Of a stretch of DNA of 43,105 bases, positions 34,016-42,986 are shown piece after piece. The stretch is from Limnovirga soli (GTDB lineage: Bacteria > Bacteroidota > Bacteroidia > Chitinophagales > Chitinophagaceae): positions 1 through 43,105 of the forward strand of contig NZ_WHPF01000023.1 of the NCBI RefSeq assembly GCF_013106755.1. The letters run 5' to 3'. The translations under genes and the position numbers were made by a program. The notes beneath the pieces are model-generated. The model did not search any database. It saw only the letters and a program-made list of their open reading frames with translations, and had not been told where the DNA came from. Position 1 is the stretch's first letter. Each line of letters begins with the position of its first letter.

Positions 34016-36133
34016 TTGGCTCAACAACAATTGCATATAGCTTTAGTAGGCAACCCAAACAGCGGAAAAACTTCCCTGTTCAATGCATTAACAGGCCTTA
34101 ACCAAAAAGTGGGCAACTTTCCCGGTGTTACGGTAGATAAAAAAACCGGTAATAGCCAGCTTTCCGAGCACCTTGTTGCCAATATTATCGATTTGCCCGG
34201 CACTTATAGCCTGTACCCCCGCCGTGCCGATGAATGGGTGGCGTATAAGGTAATGATGGATGCCGACCCCGAGATTAAACACGATCTTACCCTGCTGGTA
34301 GCAGATGCCAGTAATTTAAAACGTAACCTCCTTTTTTGCAGCCAGATATTAGATTTAAAACGCCCTGTAGTGGTGGCTTTAACCATGATGGATTTGGCCA
34401 GCAAAAAAGGCATAGAAATAGATGTGGCTGGTCTGGAACGCGATTTAGGTGTACCGGTAGTAACCGTAAATCCACGTAAAAATAAAGGGCTCACCCAGCT
34501 AAAAAAGGTATTGGTACAGGCGGCCAAACAAGTTAATCCGGCCAATAGCCGCGATTTTATTCCCAATAAAGAAATGGCGCCGCAGGCAGTAACCCAAATG
34601 CAGCAGCTGCAACCGCAGTTAAGCGATTATGGGGCTATCCATTACCTTATTAACCACGAAAATTTTCCTTTAAATAGCCAACTACAACATTCAATAGAAC
34701 AAATTGAGATAGACAATAAGTTCAACCCCAGTAAAACGCAGGCGGATGAAATTATGCAACGCTACACCCGCATTAAAACCATTATGCAGCAAAATGTAGT
34801 AGAGCCCGATCCCCTGCAACGTAAATTATTTACTGAACGGCTGGACAATCTTTTACTGCACCGAGTTTGGGGCTATCTTATTTTGTTGGCGGTGCTATTT
34901 CTGTTATTTCAAAGTATATTCTGGCTGGCACAATTTCCAATGGATGCCATCGACTGGAGTTTTTCGCAGCTTACCGGTTGGTTTAACAGCCATTTGCCCG
35001 GCGTCTGGTGGAGTAATTTATTGGTAAACGGACTGGTAGCTGGCGTTAACGGGGTATTGGTATTTGTACCACAAATCATGATTTTGTTTGGCCTTATTAC
35101 CATACTGGAAGATAGCGGCTATATGGCCCGCATTAGCTTTTTAAGTGATAAGCTGATGCGCAAAGTGGGTCTTAATGGTAAAAGTGTTATGCCCATGATC
35201 AGCGGTTTTGCCTGTGCCGTACCTGCCATTATGAGTGCACGCAATATTGAAAATAAAAAAGAGCGCCTGCTTACCATTTTGGTAACCCCATTAATGAGCT
35301 GTAGTGCCCGACTGCCCGTTTATACCATTCTTATTGCACTGGTAGTGCCCAACCATTATTATTTTGGGTTTTTAAGTATGCAGGGACTGGTTATGATGGG
35401 CCTATACCTGTTGGGCACCGTTATGGCACTGGTGGTAAGTTATGTGCTAAAATTTACCATTAAACTAACTGAAAAAAGCTTCTTTATACTGGAACTGCCC
35501 GTGTACCGTGCCCCCCGCTGGAAAAATGTTGGTGTTACCATGATAGAAAAGGCCCGCATTTTTATTACCGATGCAGGCCGCATTATTATTGTAATTAGTT
35601 TGTTGCTATGGTTTTTAAGTAGCTATGGCCCTTCCTCCAAAATGGATGCGTTGGATGCCCGTTATGCCGTATTACAACAAAAGGCCACCACCGAAGCACA
35701 GCAGGCAGCTTATACCCGGCAATACAATTCCGAGAAATTGCAAAATTCTTATGCCGGCATATTGGGTAAAAGCATCGAGCCCGTTATTACCCCATTGGGT
35801 TTTGATTGGAAAATTGGCATTGCCCTTATTACCTCCTTTGCAGCCAGAGAAGTATTTGTGGGCACCATGGCTACCCTGTATAGCGTAGAAGAAAACGACA
35901 ATAGCACGCTTAAAGAAAAAATGAATGGTGCCCTTAGAGAGGATGGTACCAAAGTATATACCCTGCCTACGGCGATGTCATTAATGGTGTTTTATGTGCT
36001 GGCCATGCAATGTATGAGTACCCTTGCCGTAGTAAAACGCGAAACCCGCAGTTGGAAATGGCCCACCATACAATTTATTTATATGACCGCCCTGGCCTAC
36101 CTGATGAGTTATATTGCCTATCATATTTTTTAA
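34016..36133 (+). CDS. feoB: Ferrous iron transporter FeoB
   Basis: The protein has 705 residues. The N-terminal G domain has GNPNSGKTSLFN near residue 11, DLPGTYSLYP (G3) and TMMD (G4), followed by a short guanine-dissociation-inhibitor-like helical part. The membrane domain begins near residue 285 and has the two gate-like motifs, including GFACAVPAIMSAR and PLMSCSARLPVY with their conserved cysteines. FeoB imports Fe(II) across the inner membrane. The start is a TTG at 34016: a TAA stop lies four codons upstream, no ATG occurs before the G1 motif, and the product then begins MAQQQLHIALVGNP as family members do. No FeoA gene is adjacent and no FeoA domain is fused, which is less usual. A family A repeat follows the stop by 8 bp. 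Confidence 0.93.
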   Translation: MAQQQLHIALVGNPNSGKTSLFNALTGLNQKVGNFPGVTVDKKTGNSQLSEHLVANIIDLPGTYSLYPRRADEWVAYKVMMDADPEIKHDLTLLVADASNLKRNLLFCSQILDLKRPVVVALTMMDLASKKGIEIDVAGLERDLGVPVVTVNPRKNKGLTQLKKVLVQAAKQVNPANSRDFIPNKEMAPQAVTQMQQLQPQLSDYGAIHYLINHENFPLNSQLQHSIEQIEIDNKFNPSKTQADEIMQRYTRIKTIMQQNVVEPDPLQRKLFTERLDNLLLHRVWGYLILLAVLFLLFQSIFWLAQFPMDAIDWSFSQLTGWFNSHLPGVWWSNLLVNGLVAGVNGVLVFVPQIMILFGLITILEDSGYMARISFLSDKLMRKVGLNGKSVMPMISGFACAVPAIMSARNIENKKERLLTILVTPLMSCSARLPVYTILIALVVPNHYYFGFLSMQGLVMMGLYLLGTVMALVVSYVLKFTIKLTEKSFFILELPVYRAPRWKNVGVTMIEKARIFITDAGRIIIVISLLLWFLSSYGPSSKMDALDARYAVLQQKATTEAQQAAYTRQYNSEKLQNSYAGILGKSIEPVITPLGFDWKIGIALITSFAAREVFVGTMATLYSVEENDNSTLKEKMNGALREDGTKVYTLPTAMSLMVFYVLAMQCMSTLAVVKRETRSWKWPTIQFIYMTALAYLMSYIAYHIF

Positions 36134-36141
36134 AATTTTTT

Positions 36142-36399
36142 GGGCCCGGCAGTAGTAATGCTATGATGCTTTACTTGCGTCGCACACTTGTACTGTATAG
36201 CTATGCGCAGCGGTGGATGAGGGGATGTGCAGATGGGCAAACAAGGCGAATTGGTGGGTTTGGTTATGCGATAGTGGGATTATGGGAATGGCAATTTGGG
36301 CAGTACGCATCATTTTTTTACTGCCATTTTTGCTGCCACAAGGGAGGAACCCTGAACCGAGCGTGGCAAGTAAAGCTTAATGATTGATCTGTTGCCGGC
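36142..36399. repeat. Composite family A element downstream of dnaE (inverted partner of 40245-40510)
   Basis: The element fills most of the 313-bp gap between feoB and dnaE. It has a GGGCCCGGC box (36142-36150), a normal plus core (36168-36193), a GATGAGGGGATGTGCAGATG stretch, a private minus core variant (36338-36376, with GGAACCCTGAACCGAGCGTG inserted) and a GCCGGC box (36394-36399). The variant recurs base for base, inverted, at 40271-40305 on the other side of dnaE. Confidence 0.9.
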
Positions 36400-36446
36400 T
36401 ACATAAAAGGCAATTTTTGATTTTCTATTTTTCTGGTTGAAAAGCA

Positions 36447-39400
36447 TTAGCCTACCAGTCCTACATGCACTTCCAGATCGGGGTTGTTTAGCAGATAGGT
36501 GGCCATTTCTTCGTTCATGGTAAAGCCTTTGTCTAAGGTGTACAATGTGATTTTCAGGTTTTCTACCGGTTCGTATACATTAAAACGCAGGCTTGATTTG
36601 CCGGGATTTTCCTTGACATTTTTTTCAATAAACTGCACAAATTCTTTTGTAATGGCCAAGGGCGAAATGCTGATATCTACCTGCCTTGTAAGGGTTTGTT
36701 TGGCTACTTCCAGCAGGTTCATGCTGGTTACCTTAAACTCAAACTGATCGCTGTTATACCGGCTTTTAAAGAACCCGTTGATAAGCAGGTTTTTACCTTT
36801 TTCCAGGTAGTTCTGGCATTTTACATAATCATCGCTCCACAACATTATTTCGGTTTTACCACTAAAATCTTCAATGGTTAATGCACCAAAATTGCGGCCT
36901 GTTTTTGTTACCCGGTGCTGCGCATCGGTAACCAAACCGGCAATGCGGAAATTGCGGTTAATATGGGCACTTACCAGTGTGGGCGAATCTTTTATCTCAT
37001 TAAAATCGCTTAACTGCATGATGCCATAATGCTTTAGTTCAAACTTGTAATGGTCTAAAGGGTGGCCACTCATAAACATGCCGGTTACATCTTTTTCGTA
37101 TTCCAGCTTTTCGGTAAGTGTCCATTCTTCGCAGGCAGGTAATTTGGGGGCAGCAATTTCGGGCATAACGCTATCTCCAAACAGGCTGTTGGTGGTTTGG
37201 TTTTTATTGGTTTGGTATACATTGCCAAAGCGGATAATGCGTTCTATACCATTCATCGTATCGCCATTGGGGGTATAGAAATATTGCGCCCGGTGCAGTT
37301 CTTTAAAACAATCAAATGCGCCTGCATGTACCAAACTTTCTATCGATCGCTTGTTAACGGTACGTTGGTTTACGCGTTTTATTAAATCAAAAATATCTTT
37401 GAAATGTCCGTTTTTATTGCGGTCTTCAATAATGCTTTCAATAGCTGCTTCGCCCACGCCTTTTAAACCACCTAAACCAAAACGTATTTCGCCTTTTTTG
37501 TTTACTGCAAAGCCTTTCAGCGATTCATTAATATCTGGCCCCAATACCTTTAACCCCATGCGTTTGCATTCCTCCATAAAGAAGGTAATTTTTTCTATGG
37601 CGCCTGCATGGTTAAGTACTGCCGCCATATATTCACTGGGGTAATGGGCTTTTAAATAACCGGTTTGATAAGCCACAAAGCCATAACAAGTGGAGTGAGA
37701 TTTATTAAATGCATATTGTGCAAATGCCTCCCAATCCGTCCACACTTTTTCCAAAATTTCTTTTGCATAGCCTTTGGTGGCAGCGCCATCCATAAACTTG
37801 CCTTTCATCTTGTCCAGTGTTTTGCGGTCTTTTTTACCCATGGCTTTACGCAGAACATCTGCATCGCCCTTGGTAAAGCCGGCTATACTTTGGCTTAATA
37901 GCATCACCTGCTCCTGGTATACGGTAATACCATAAGTTTCTTCCAGGTATTCCTTCATTTCCGGAATATCGTAGCTTACTTCCTCCCGACCATGTTTACG
38001 GGCAATAAATTTGGGGATGTAAGCTATGGGCCCGGGGCGATACAGGGCATTCATGGCAATAAGATCGCCAAATTTGTCGGGTTTTAATTCCCGCAGGTAT
38101 TTTTGCATACCCACACTTTCAAACTGGAAAGTACCATTGGTTTCGCCATGCTGGTAAAGCATAAAAGTTTTGTCATCATCCAGTGGAATAGTATCCAGAT
38201 CTATTTCTACACCATGGTTTTGTTTGATTAGCTCCAGCGCAGTTTTTAAAATAGACAGGGTTTTTAAACCCAGGAAGTCCATTTTAATAACCCCCGATTC
38301 TTCAATAATGCTGCCTTCAATTTGGGTAACCCATAAGGTAGAGTCCTTTGAAATGGCAACGGGTATTAAATCGGTAAGATCAGTTGGCGCAATAATGATA
38401 CCTGCCGCATGTATACCGGTATTACGAACAGAGCCTTCCAGCCTTTTGGCTTCTACCAGTACCTGTGCCCTTATATCGGTGCCGTGATATATTTCCCGTA
38501 GCTTTTTTATATTGTCAATATCCTCGGGGCCAAAACCTTCTTTTTCTTCCAGCGATTTTTCCCCGTCTTTGGCTTCTTTGGCAGTATATGGGGCGGACAA
38601 AACACGGTTTAAATCGGTGCCCGGTTTATCGGGTACCAGTTTGGCCAGGGCATTGCTTTCGCTTAAGGGCAAGTCCATCACACGGGCCACATCCTTAATA
38701 CTCATTTTGGCGGCCATGGTGCCATAGGTGATAATTTGGGCTACCTGATTTTTGCCATATTTATCAACTACATAATCAATTACTTTCTGGCGGCCATCAT
38801 CATCAAAATCGGTGTCAATATCGGGCATTGATTTACGGTCCGGATTTAAAAAACGCTCAAACAGCAAGTTGTACTTGATGGGGTCTATATTAGTAATACC
38901 AATACAATAAGCCACCACACTACCCGCTGCAGAACCACGGCCCGGACCCACAAAAACGCCCATATTACGGCCGGCCTTAATAAAGTCGCTTACAATTAAA
39001 AAGTAACCGGCAAAGCCCATGGTTTTAATGGTAAATAATTCAAAATCCAGGCGTTCTCTTACTTCCTCGGTTATTTCGCTATAACGTAAGCGGGCACCTT
39101 CGTAGGTAAGGTGGTGCAGGTAATTCCATTGGTTGGTATTACTATCATCACTGGTTTTAAAAGCTGCTGGTATGGGAAATGCCGGCAGCAGAATATCTTT
39201 TTTTAAATTTAGTACTTCTACTTTATCTACAATTTCATTGGTATTGTCCAGCGCTACGGGAATATCGCTAAACAGGGTTTCCATTTCTTCTTTGGTTTTA
39301 AAGTAGAACTGGTTATTGGGAAATTTAAAGCGGCGGTTTTTTAGCTGTATTTCATCGTTTACAAAATCGTCAAAACCGGGTGTGGATTGTTTTTCACCCG

Positions 39401-40124
39401 TATTAATACAGAGCAGAATATCATGTGCATTGGCATCATCCTGGTCTACATAATGACTATCATTGGTGGCAATCACTTTTACATTGTACTTTTTTGAGAA
39501 GCCAAGCAGGGTATTATTAATCAGCTCCTGTTCTTTAATATTATGGCGCTGTAGTTCAATATAGTAATCTTCACCAAAGCGGTCAAGCCACCATTGAAAT
39601 TCTATTTCAGCAGCGTCTATACCTTCGTGTAAAATGGTTTGTGGTACATAGGCACCTATACAGCAGGTGGTGGCAATAAGGCCTTCTTTATATTGTTCAA
39701 TCAGTTCTTTATCGATACGGGGGTATTTGCTGTACATGCCTTCAATAAAACCCAGTGAGGTAAGTTTTACCAGGTTTTGGTACCCAATTTTATTTTTAGC
39801 CAGCAATACCTGATGAAAGCGCTGGTCTTTTTGTTCTTTGGTAAATGTTTTGGCATGGCGGTTTTTAACTACATAAAATTCGCAGCCAACAATGGGTTTA
39901 ATCAGGGGTTCCAGTATATCTTTTCCATCGGCGGTTTTGCCAACTACTTTGGTTTTATTCCAGGCTTGTTTTACAAATTCAAAAACGCCAAACATATTAC
40001 CATGATCGGTAATGGCCAATGCCGGCATATTGGCTTTGGCAGCTTTTTTATACAGTCCTTCAATAGAGGCGGCGCCATCTAATAAAGAATATTGGGTATG
40101 AACGTGTAAATGTGAAAACTGCAT
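36447..40124 (-). CDS. dnaE: DNA polymerase III alpha subunit
   Basis: The protein has 1225 residues from the ATG at 40124. An upstream in-frame ATG at 40172 adds 16 unlike residues before the family start MQFSHLHVHTQYSLLDGA. An N-terminal PHP domain (HVHTQYS, DHGNMFG) precedes the polymerase core. There PDIDTDFDDDGRQ carries two catalytic aspartates (usually PDIDIDF) and YGKNQVAQIITYGTM follows. The C-terminal part has a helix-hairpin-helix (GLGGLKGVGEAAIESI) and an OB fold (FRIAGLVTDAQHRVTKTGRN). The protein is the replicative polymerase. The beta-clamp-binding and tau-binding parts are expected at the C terminus but cannot be pinned down. No intein was seen. The gene is alone and is enclosed by a matched pair of inverted composite repeats. 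Confidence 0.96.
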   Translation of the reverse strand: MQFSHLHVHTQYSLLDGAASIEGLYKKAAKANMPALAITDHGNMFGVFEFVKQAWNKTKVVGKTADGKDILEPLIKPIVGCEFYVVKNRHAKTFTKEQKDQRFHQVLLAKNKIGYQNLVKLTSLGFIEGMYSKYPRIDKELIEQYKEGLIATTCCIGAYVPQTILHEGIDAAEIEFQWWLDRFGEDYYIELQRHNIKEQELINNTLLGFSKKYNVKVIATNDSHYVDQDDANAHDILLCINTGEKQSTPGFDDFVNDEIQLKNRRFKFPNNQFYFKTKEEMETLFSDIPVALDNTNEIVDKVEVLNLKKDILLPAFPIPAAFKTSDDSNTNQWNYLHHLTYEGARLRYSEITEEVRERLDFELFTIKTMGFAGYFLIVSDFIKAGRNMGVFVGPGRGSAAGSVVAYCIGITNIDPIKYNLLFERFLNPDRKSMPDIDTDFDDDGRQKVIDYVVDKYGKNQVAQIITYGTMAAKMSIKDVARVMDLPLSESNALAKLVPDKPGTDLNRVLSAPYTAKEAKDGEKSLEEKEGFGPEDIDNIKKLREIYHGTDIRAQVLVEAKRLEGSVRNTGIHAAGIIIAPTDLTDLIPVAISKDSTLWVTQIEGSIIEESGVIKMDFLGLKTLSILKTALELIKQNHGVEIDLDTIPLDDDKTFMLYQHGETNGTFQFESVGMQKYLRELKPDKFGDLIAMNALYRPGPIAYIPKFIARKHGREEVSYDIPEMKEYLEETYGITVYQEQVMLLSQSIAGFTKGDADVLRKAMGKKDRKTLDKMKGKFMDGAATKGYAKEILEKVWTDWEAFAQYAFNKSHSTCYGFVAYQTGYLKAHYPSEYMAAVLNHAGAIEKITFFMEECKRMGLKVLGPDINESLKGFAVNKKGEIRFGLGGLKGVGEAAIESIIEDRNKNGHFKDIFDLIKRVNQRTVNKRSIESLVHAGAFDCFKELHRAQYFYTPNGDTMNGIERIIRFGNVYQTNKNQTTNSLFGDSVMPEIAAPKLPACEEWTLTEKLEYEKDVTGMFMSGHPLDHYKFELKHYGIMQLSDFNEIKDSPTLVSAHINRNFRIAGLVTDAQHRVTKTGRNFGALTIEDFSGKTEIMLWSDDYVKCQNYLEKGKNLLINGFFKSRYNSDQFEFKVTSMNLLEVAKQTLTRQVDISISPLAITKEFVQFIEKNVKENPGKSSLRFNVYEPVENLKITLYTLDKGFTMNEEMATYLLNNPDLEVHVGLVG

Positions 40125-40244
40125 ATAATAATTGTTTGCCTTTAAGCTGCCTGCCCGTTGGGCCAGACGCAAGCTGCAAATTTCGTCTTTTTCAAGCGCA
40201 TGATAATGCTAAATATTTATCCACATGTGTATATTTTTTTGGTA

Positions 40245-40510
40245 GCCGGCACTAGTACTATTGGCAACAGTACTTGCCACGCTCGGTTCAGGGTTCCTCC
40301 CTTGTAGCAGCAGTAAGAAATGAAAGATGCTACACTAATTCACACATCCGCACACGCAAATCTGCACATCTCCATATCCCCACATCCGCACATCCCCCCA
40401 TCCGCACATCCCCACATCCGCAAATTCCCACATCCGCCTTTTTGCTGCCCAATGCTATACCGTACAAGAGTGCGACGCAAGTAAAGCCTCATTTCTATTT
40501 TTTGCCCGGT
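40245..40510. repeat. Composite family A element upstream of dnaE (inverted partner of 36142-36399)
   Basis: The order is a GCCGGCA box (40245-40251), the private plus core variant (40271-40305), GCAGCAGTAA, a CACATCC-rich satellite (40341-40438), GCTGCCCAATGCTATACC, a normal minus core (40462-40487) and a GCCCGGT box (40504-40510). Read in reverse complement, the dnaE downstream element has the same order. It occupies most of the 463-bp divergent gap before the NlpC/P60 gene. Confidence 0.9.
40341..40438. repeat. CACATCC-type short tandem repeat inside the composite element
   Basis: Imperfect repeats of CACATCCGCACATCCCC with a 9- to 18-bp period. A decayed inverted counterpart (GATGAGGGGATGTGCAGATG) sits in the partner element at about 36216-36235. 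Confidence 0.85.
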
Positions 40511-40587
40511 ACATCAATTGCCTTTTACAGGATTTTTTTGCACCATTGTTGTATGGCTAATGAATGCACACTATATTGCACACCTTG

Positions 40588-41274
40588 ATGAAAAAAACGG
40601 GTATTGCATATTTATTGACGCTGTTTACCATGACGGTAAGCTGTAAGGCAATTAAAAACCTTACGGCAAAAGATAATTCTGCCACGTCAAAAACAGCCAA
40701 AAAAGAAGAAACACCGGCAGACCGCACTTTTCTGGAATCTTTTTCTGTAGTGCCCGGCGGTGCCCGCACCAGCGTGGCCGAAAATGGCAAGGCCAAAATC
40801 TATACACCTACCCTTAGCAAACCCAAAACCAGCTTTAACATAGAAACAGCATCCAGCCTGCAGTTTAAATATGCTACTATTATGGATGTACCGGTAGAAG
40901 ACCTGTATAATATTAACCTGCTAAAAGAAATTGAGTATTGGTGGGGTACCAAATATTGCATGGGCGGATCTACAGAAAATTGTATTGACTGCTCAGCCTT
41001 TACGCAAAATGTGCTGGCCGACGTGTACCATATTAATTTGCCCCGCACCGCACAGCAACAGTTCGACAGTTGTATGCACATTGACCCAACAGCCCTGCAA
41101 CAGGGCGATTTGGTGTTTTTTCAAACCTCCCGCCGCGATATTTCGCATGTAGGCGTGTATATGGGTAACAATAAATTTGTTCATGCTTCTGTAAGCAATG
41201 GCGTAATTATCAGCGATTTAAATGAAGCCTACTGGAGACCCAAATTCAGGGGTGCAGGCAGGGTAATAAAATAA
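40588..41274 (+). CDS. NlpC/P60 family (C40) cell-wall endopeptidase, lipoprotein
   Basis: The protein has 228 residues from the ATG at 40588, which opens a lipoprotein signal (MKKTGIAYLLTLFTMTVSC, lipobox cysteine at 19). The frame from 40564 adds eight residues of no homology. The NlpC/P60 domain covers about the last 120 residues: IDCSAFTQNVL with the catalytic Cys, ISHVGVYMGNNKFVHAS with the catalytic His and a third His, and GDLVFF before it. Such enzymes cut the D-Glu-diaminopimelate type bonds of peptidoglycan peptides (Spr/MepS-like). A lipid anchor would place it at the inner or outer membrane facing the wall. A run of Lys/Thr/Ala-rich residues links the anchor to the domain. The divergent promoter lies in the repeat-rich gap before it. 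Confidence 0.92.
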   Translation: MKKTGIAYLLTLFTMTVSCKAIKNLTAKDNSATSKTAKKEETPADRTFLESFSVVPGGARTSVAENGKAKIYTPTLSKPKTSFNIETASSLQFKYATIMDVPVEDLYNINLLKEIEYWWGTKYCMGGSTENCIDCSAFTQNVLADVYHINLPRTAQQQFDSCMHIDPTALQQGDLVFFQTSRRDISHVGVYMGNNKFVHASVSNGVIISDLNEAYWRPKFRGAGRVIK

Positions 41275-41284
41275 GGCTGCCCGC

Positions 41285-41575
41285 TTAGTTCATTTGTAAT
41301 GATGGCATTCTGAATAATTGCCCATCGTACACAAACAATTCTTCAATTACATAGGTCCAGTATTTATATAGCGGAGATTTTACCAGGTATTGGTCTACCT
41401 CGGTTTTGGTTTCGGCATTAATGGTAATCCATACTGTTTGCGACTCCATGCTTACGGCATAGCTATCAACAATATTCTTGTTTATTAGGTAATTAATGTA
41501 AGTGCGGTGCGGTGGAACAAGACCCATAAACGCATCGTCCATTTCGAAGTGAATGATTGCCTGAAATTTTTTCAT
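41285..41575 (-). CDS. Uncharacterised small protein cotranscribed with mtaB
   Basis: The protein has 96 residues from the ATG at 41575 (MKKFQAIIHFEMDDAFMGLV). The frame extends eight codons further, but with no support. The alternating pattern of strands and one or two helices (IHFEMDD, TVWITINAETKTEVDQYL, YVIEELFVYDG) suggests a ferredoxin-like alpha/beta barrel of the YciI or muconolactone-isomerase type. No catalytic residues are recognised. It begins 30 bp after the mtaB stop codon on the same strand and ends 10 bp from the convergent NlpC/P60 gene. Function unknown. Confidence 0.65.
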   Translation of the reverse strand: MKKFQAIIHFEMDDAFMGLVPPHRTYINYLINKNIVDSYAVSMESQTVWITINAETKTEVDQYLVKSPLYKYWTYVIEELFVYDGQLFRMPSLQMN

Positions 41576-41605
41576 AACACGTTTTTTATTTGTAGGCAAG
41601 CGTCG

Positions 41606-42880
41606 TTAAATTTTCCAATCGGTAATAGCATTGGCCAGTGCTGCATTGTAGGGTACGGACAGGCGAATATAATTATCTGTATAGCCTTCCATCATACCGC
41701 CCTTCTCGTGCCCTTCAAACAATACTTTGCGTGTTTGTCCGCTATGTTGTTGTGTAAAATACTGCATTTTCATGTAACTCAGGTTACGCAATGTTTTATT
41801 TCTGTCATTTCTTACGCTAATGGGTACAACGGGTTTAATGTCAAGTGCCCTGGTATTATCCCTTTCTGAGTAGGTAAATACGTGTAAATAGGCAATGTCC
41901 AAACCATGTAAAAAATTAAAGGTCTCCATAAAATCTTCTTCCGTTTCACCGGGAAAACCCACAATTACATCTACTCCAATAGCGCAATGCGGCATCAGGG
42001 TTTTAATTAGTTGTACCCTTTCTGTATATAATTCCCTTTTATAGCGGCGGCGCATTAAGCCCAGTATTTTATTACTGCCGCTTTGCAGGGGAATATGAAA
42101 ATGCGGCATAAACTTTTTACTGTTGGCCACAAAAGCAATAATATCGTTGGTAAGCAGGTTGGGCTCGATGGACGATATGCGGTAGCGCTCAATGCCTTCC
42201 ACCATATCCAACGCCTTTACCAGGTCAAAAAAGTTCTCTTCATATTGTTTGGCGCCATCGGGGCCTTTGCCAAAATCGCCCAGGTTTACGCCTGTTAACA
42301 CAATTTCTTTAACGCCGGCGGCGGCCAGTTCATGGGCATTACGTACCACATTGGCAATACTATCGCTGCGGCTTTTGCCACGGGCCATGGGTATGGTACA
42401 AAATGTACAGCTATAATCGCAGCCATCCTGCACTTTTAAAAAAGTGCGGGTTCTGTCGTTTAGCGAGTAGGAGGCGGTAAAACCACTCACGTCTTCAATA
42501 TCGCAGCTGGAAATTTTGGTGGAGTCGCCCTTGGCCAGTTCTTTTAAATGGGCACCAATGTTAAATTTTTCGGCAGCACCCAATACCAGGTCAACCCCCG
42601 GTATACTGGCAATTTCTTTTGGTTTTAGCTGGGCATAACAACCGGTAATTACCACCAGACTTTCCGGTGCTTTGCGTTGAATTCTTCTTACCAGTTGCCG
42701 GCATTCTTTATCGGCATTATCGGTAACAGAGCAGGTATTAATTACATACACATCGGCATGGCCGTCAAAATCTTTTTTCTCAAAACCATCCTGCTCCAGC
42801 ATACGGCTAAGCGTAGATGTTTCTGAGTAATTTAATTTACAGCCCAATGTATGAAATGCCACGGTTCTCCTCTTATCCAT
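41606..42880 (-). CDS. mtaB: tRNA (N6-threonylcarbamoyladenosine(37)-C2)-methylthiotransferase MtaB
   Basis: The protein has 424 residues. The UPF0004 domain has three cluster cysteines (HTLGCKLNYSE near 14, INTCSVTDNADKEC near 50, VITGCYAQLKP near 81). The radical SAM domain has CDYSCTFCTIP near residue 153. The C-terminal TRAM-like part is short (RKVLFEGHEKGGMMEGY). It converts t6A37 to ms2t6A37 in tRNAs reading ANN codons. The AFHTLGCKLN wording separates MtaB from MiaB and RimO. It is first in a two-gene unit with the small downstream protein. Upstream, a family A repeat starts about 100 bp from the ATG. Confidence 0.93.
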   Translation of the reverse strand: MDKRRTVAFHTLGCKLNYSETSTLSRMLEQDGFEKKDFDGHADVYVINTCSVTDNADKECRQLVRRIQRKAPESLVVITGCYAQLKPKEIASIPGVDLVLGAAEKFNIGAHLKELAKGDSTKISSCDIEDVSGFTASYSLNDRTRTFLKVQDGCDYSCTFCTIPMARGKSRSDSIANVVRNAHELAAAGVKEIVLTGVNLGDFGKGPDGAKQYEENFFDLVKALDMVEGIERYRISSIEPNLLTNDIIAFVANSKKFMPHFHIPLQSGSNKILGLMRRRYKRELYTERVQLIKTLMPHCAIGVDVIVGFPGETEEDFMETFNFLHGLDIAYLHVFTYSERDNTRALDIKPVVPISVRNDRNKTLRNLSYMKMQYFTQQHSGQTRKVLFEGHEKGGMMEGYTDNYIRLSVPYNAALANAITDWKI

Positions 42881-42969
42881 AAGGCGGCAAAGATAAGAAG
42901 AGTTTAGAAGTTGTATTTACGTGTTAGGGAACAGGTGTGCAATGCCTGTGTTATAAAAACCAAGAAGCA

Positions 42970-42986
42970 GGGCCATTATGGGCCCG
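42970..42986. terminator. Short hairpin next to a family A box
   Basis: GGGCCATTATGGGCCC can fold as GGGCC/GGCCC around ATTATG. It overlaps the GGGCCCGGC box of the end repeat. There is no T-run, so a terminator role is only a possibility. A related stem (GCCC, ten bases, GGGC) follows the tamB stop codon. Confidence 0.3.

Noticed and set aside
36010-36387. Plus-strand 125-residue frame over the feoB end and dnaE downstream gap
   Set aside because: It overlaps the feoB C terminus in another frame and continues into repeats.
40274-40588. Plus-strand 104-residue frame upstream of the NlpC/P60 gene
   Set aside because: It is a translation of the CACATCC satellite and family A core, giving low-complexity HIPTSAHPP-type sequence.
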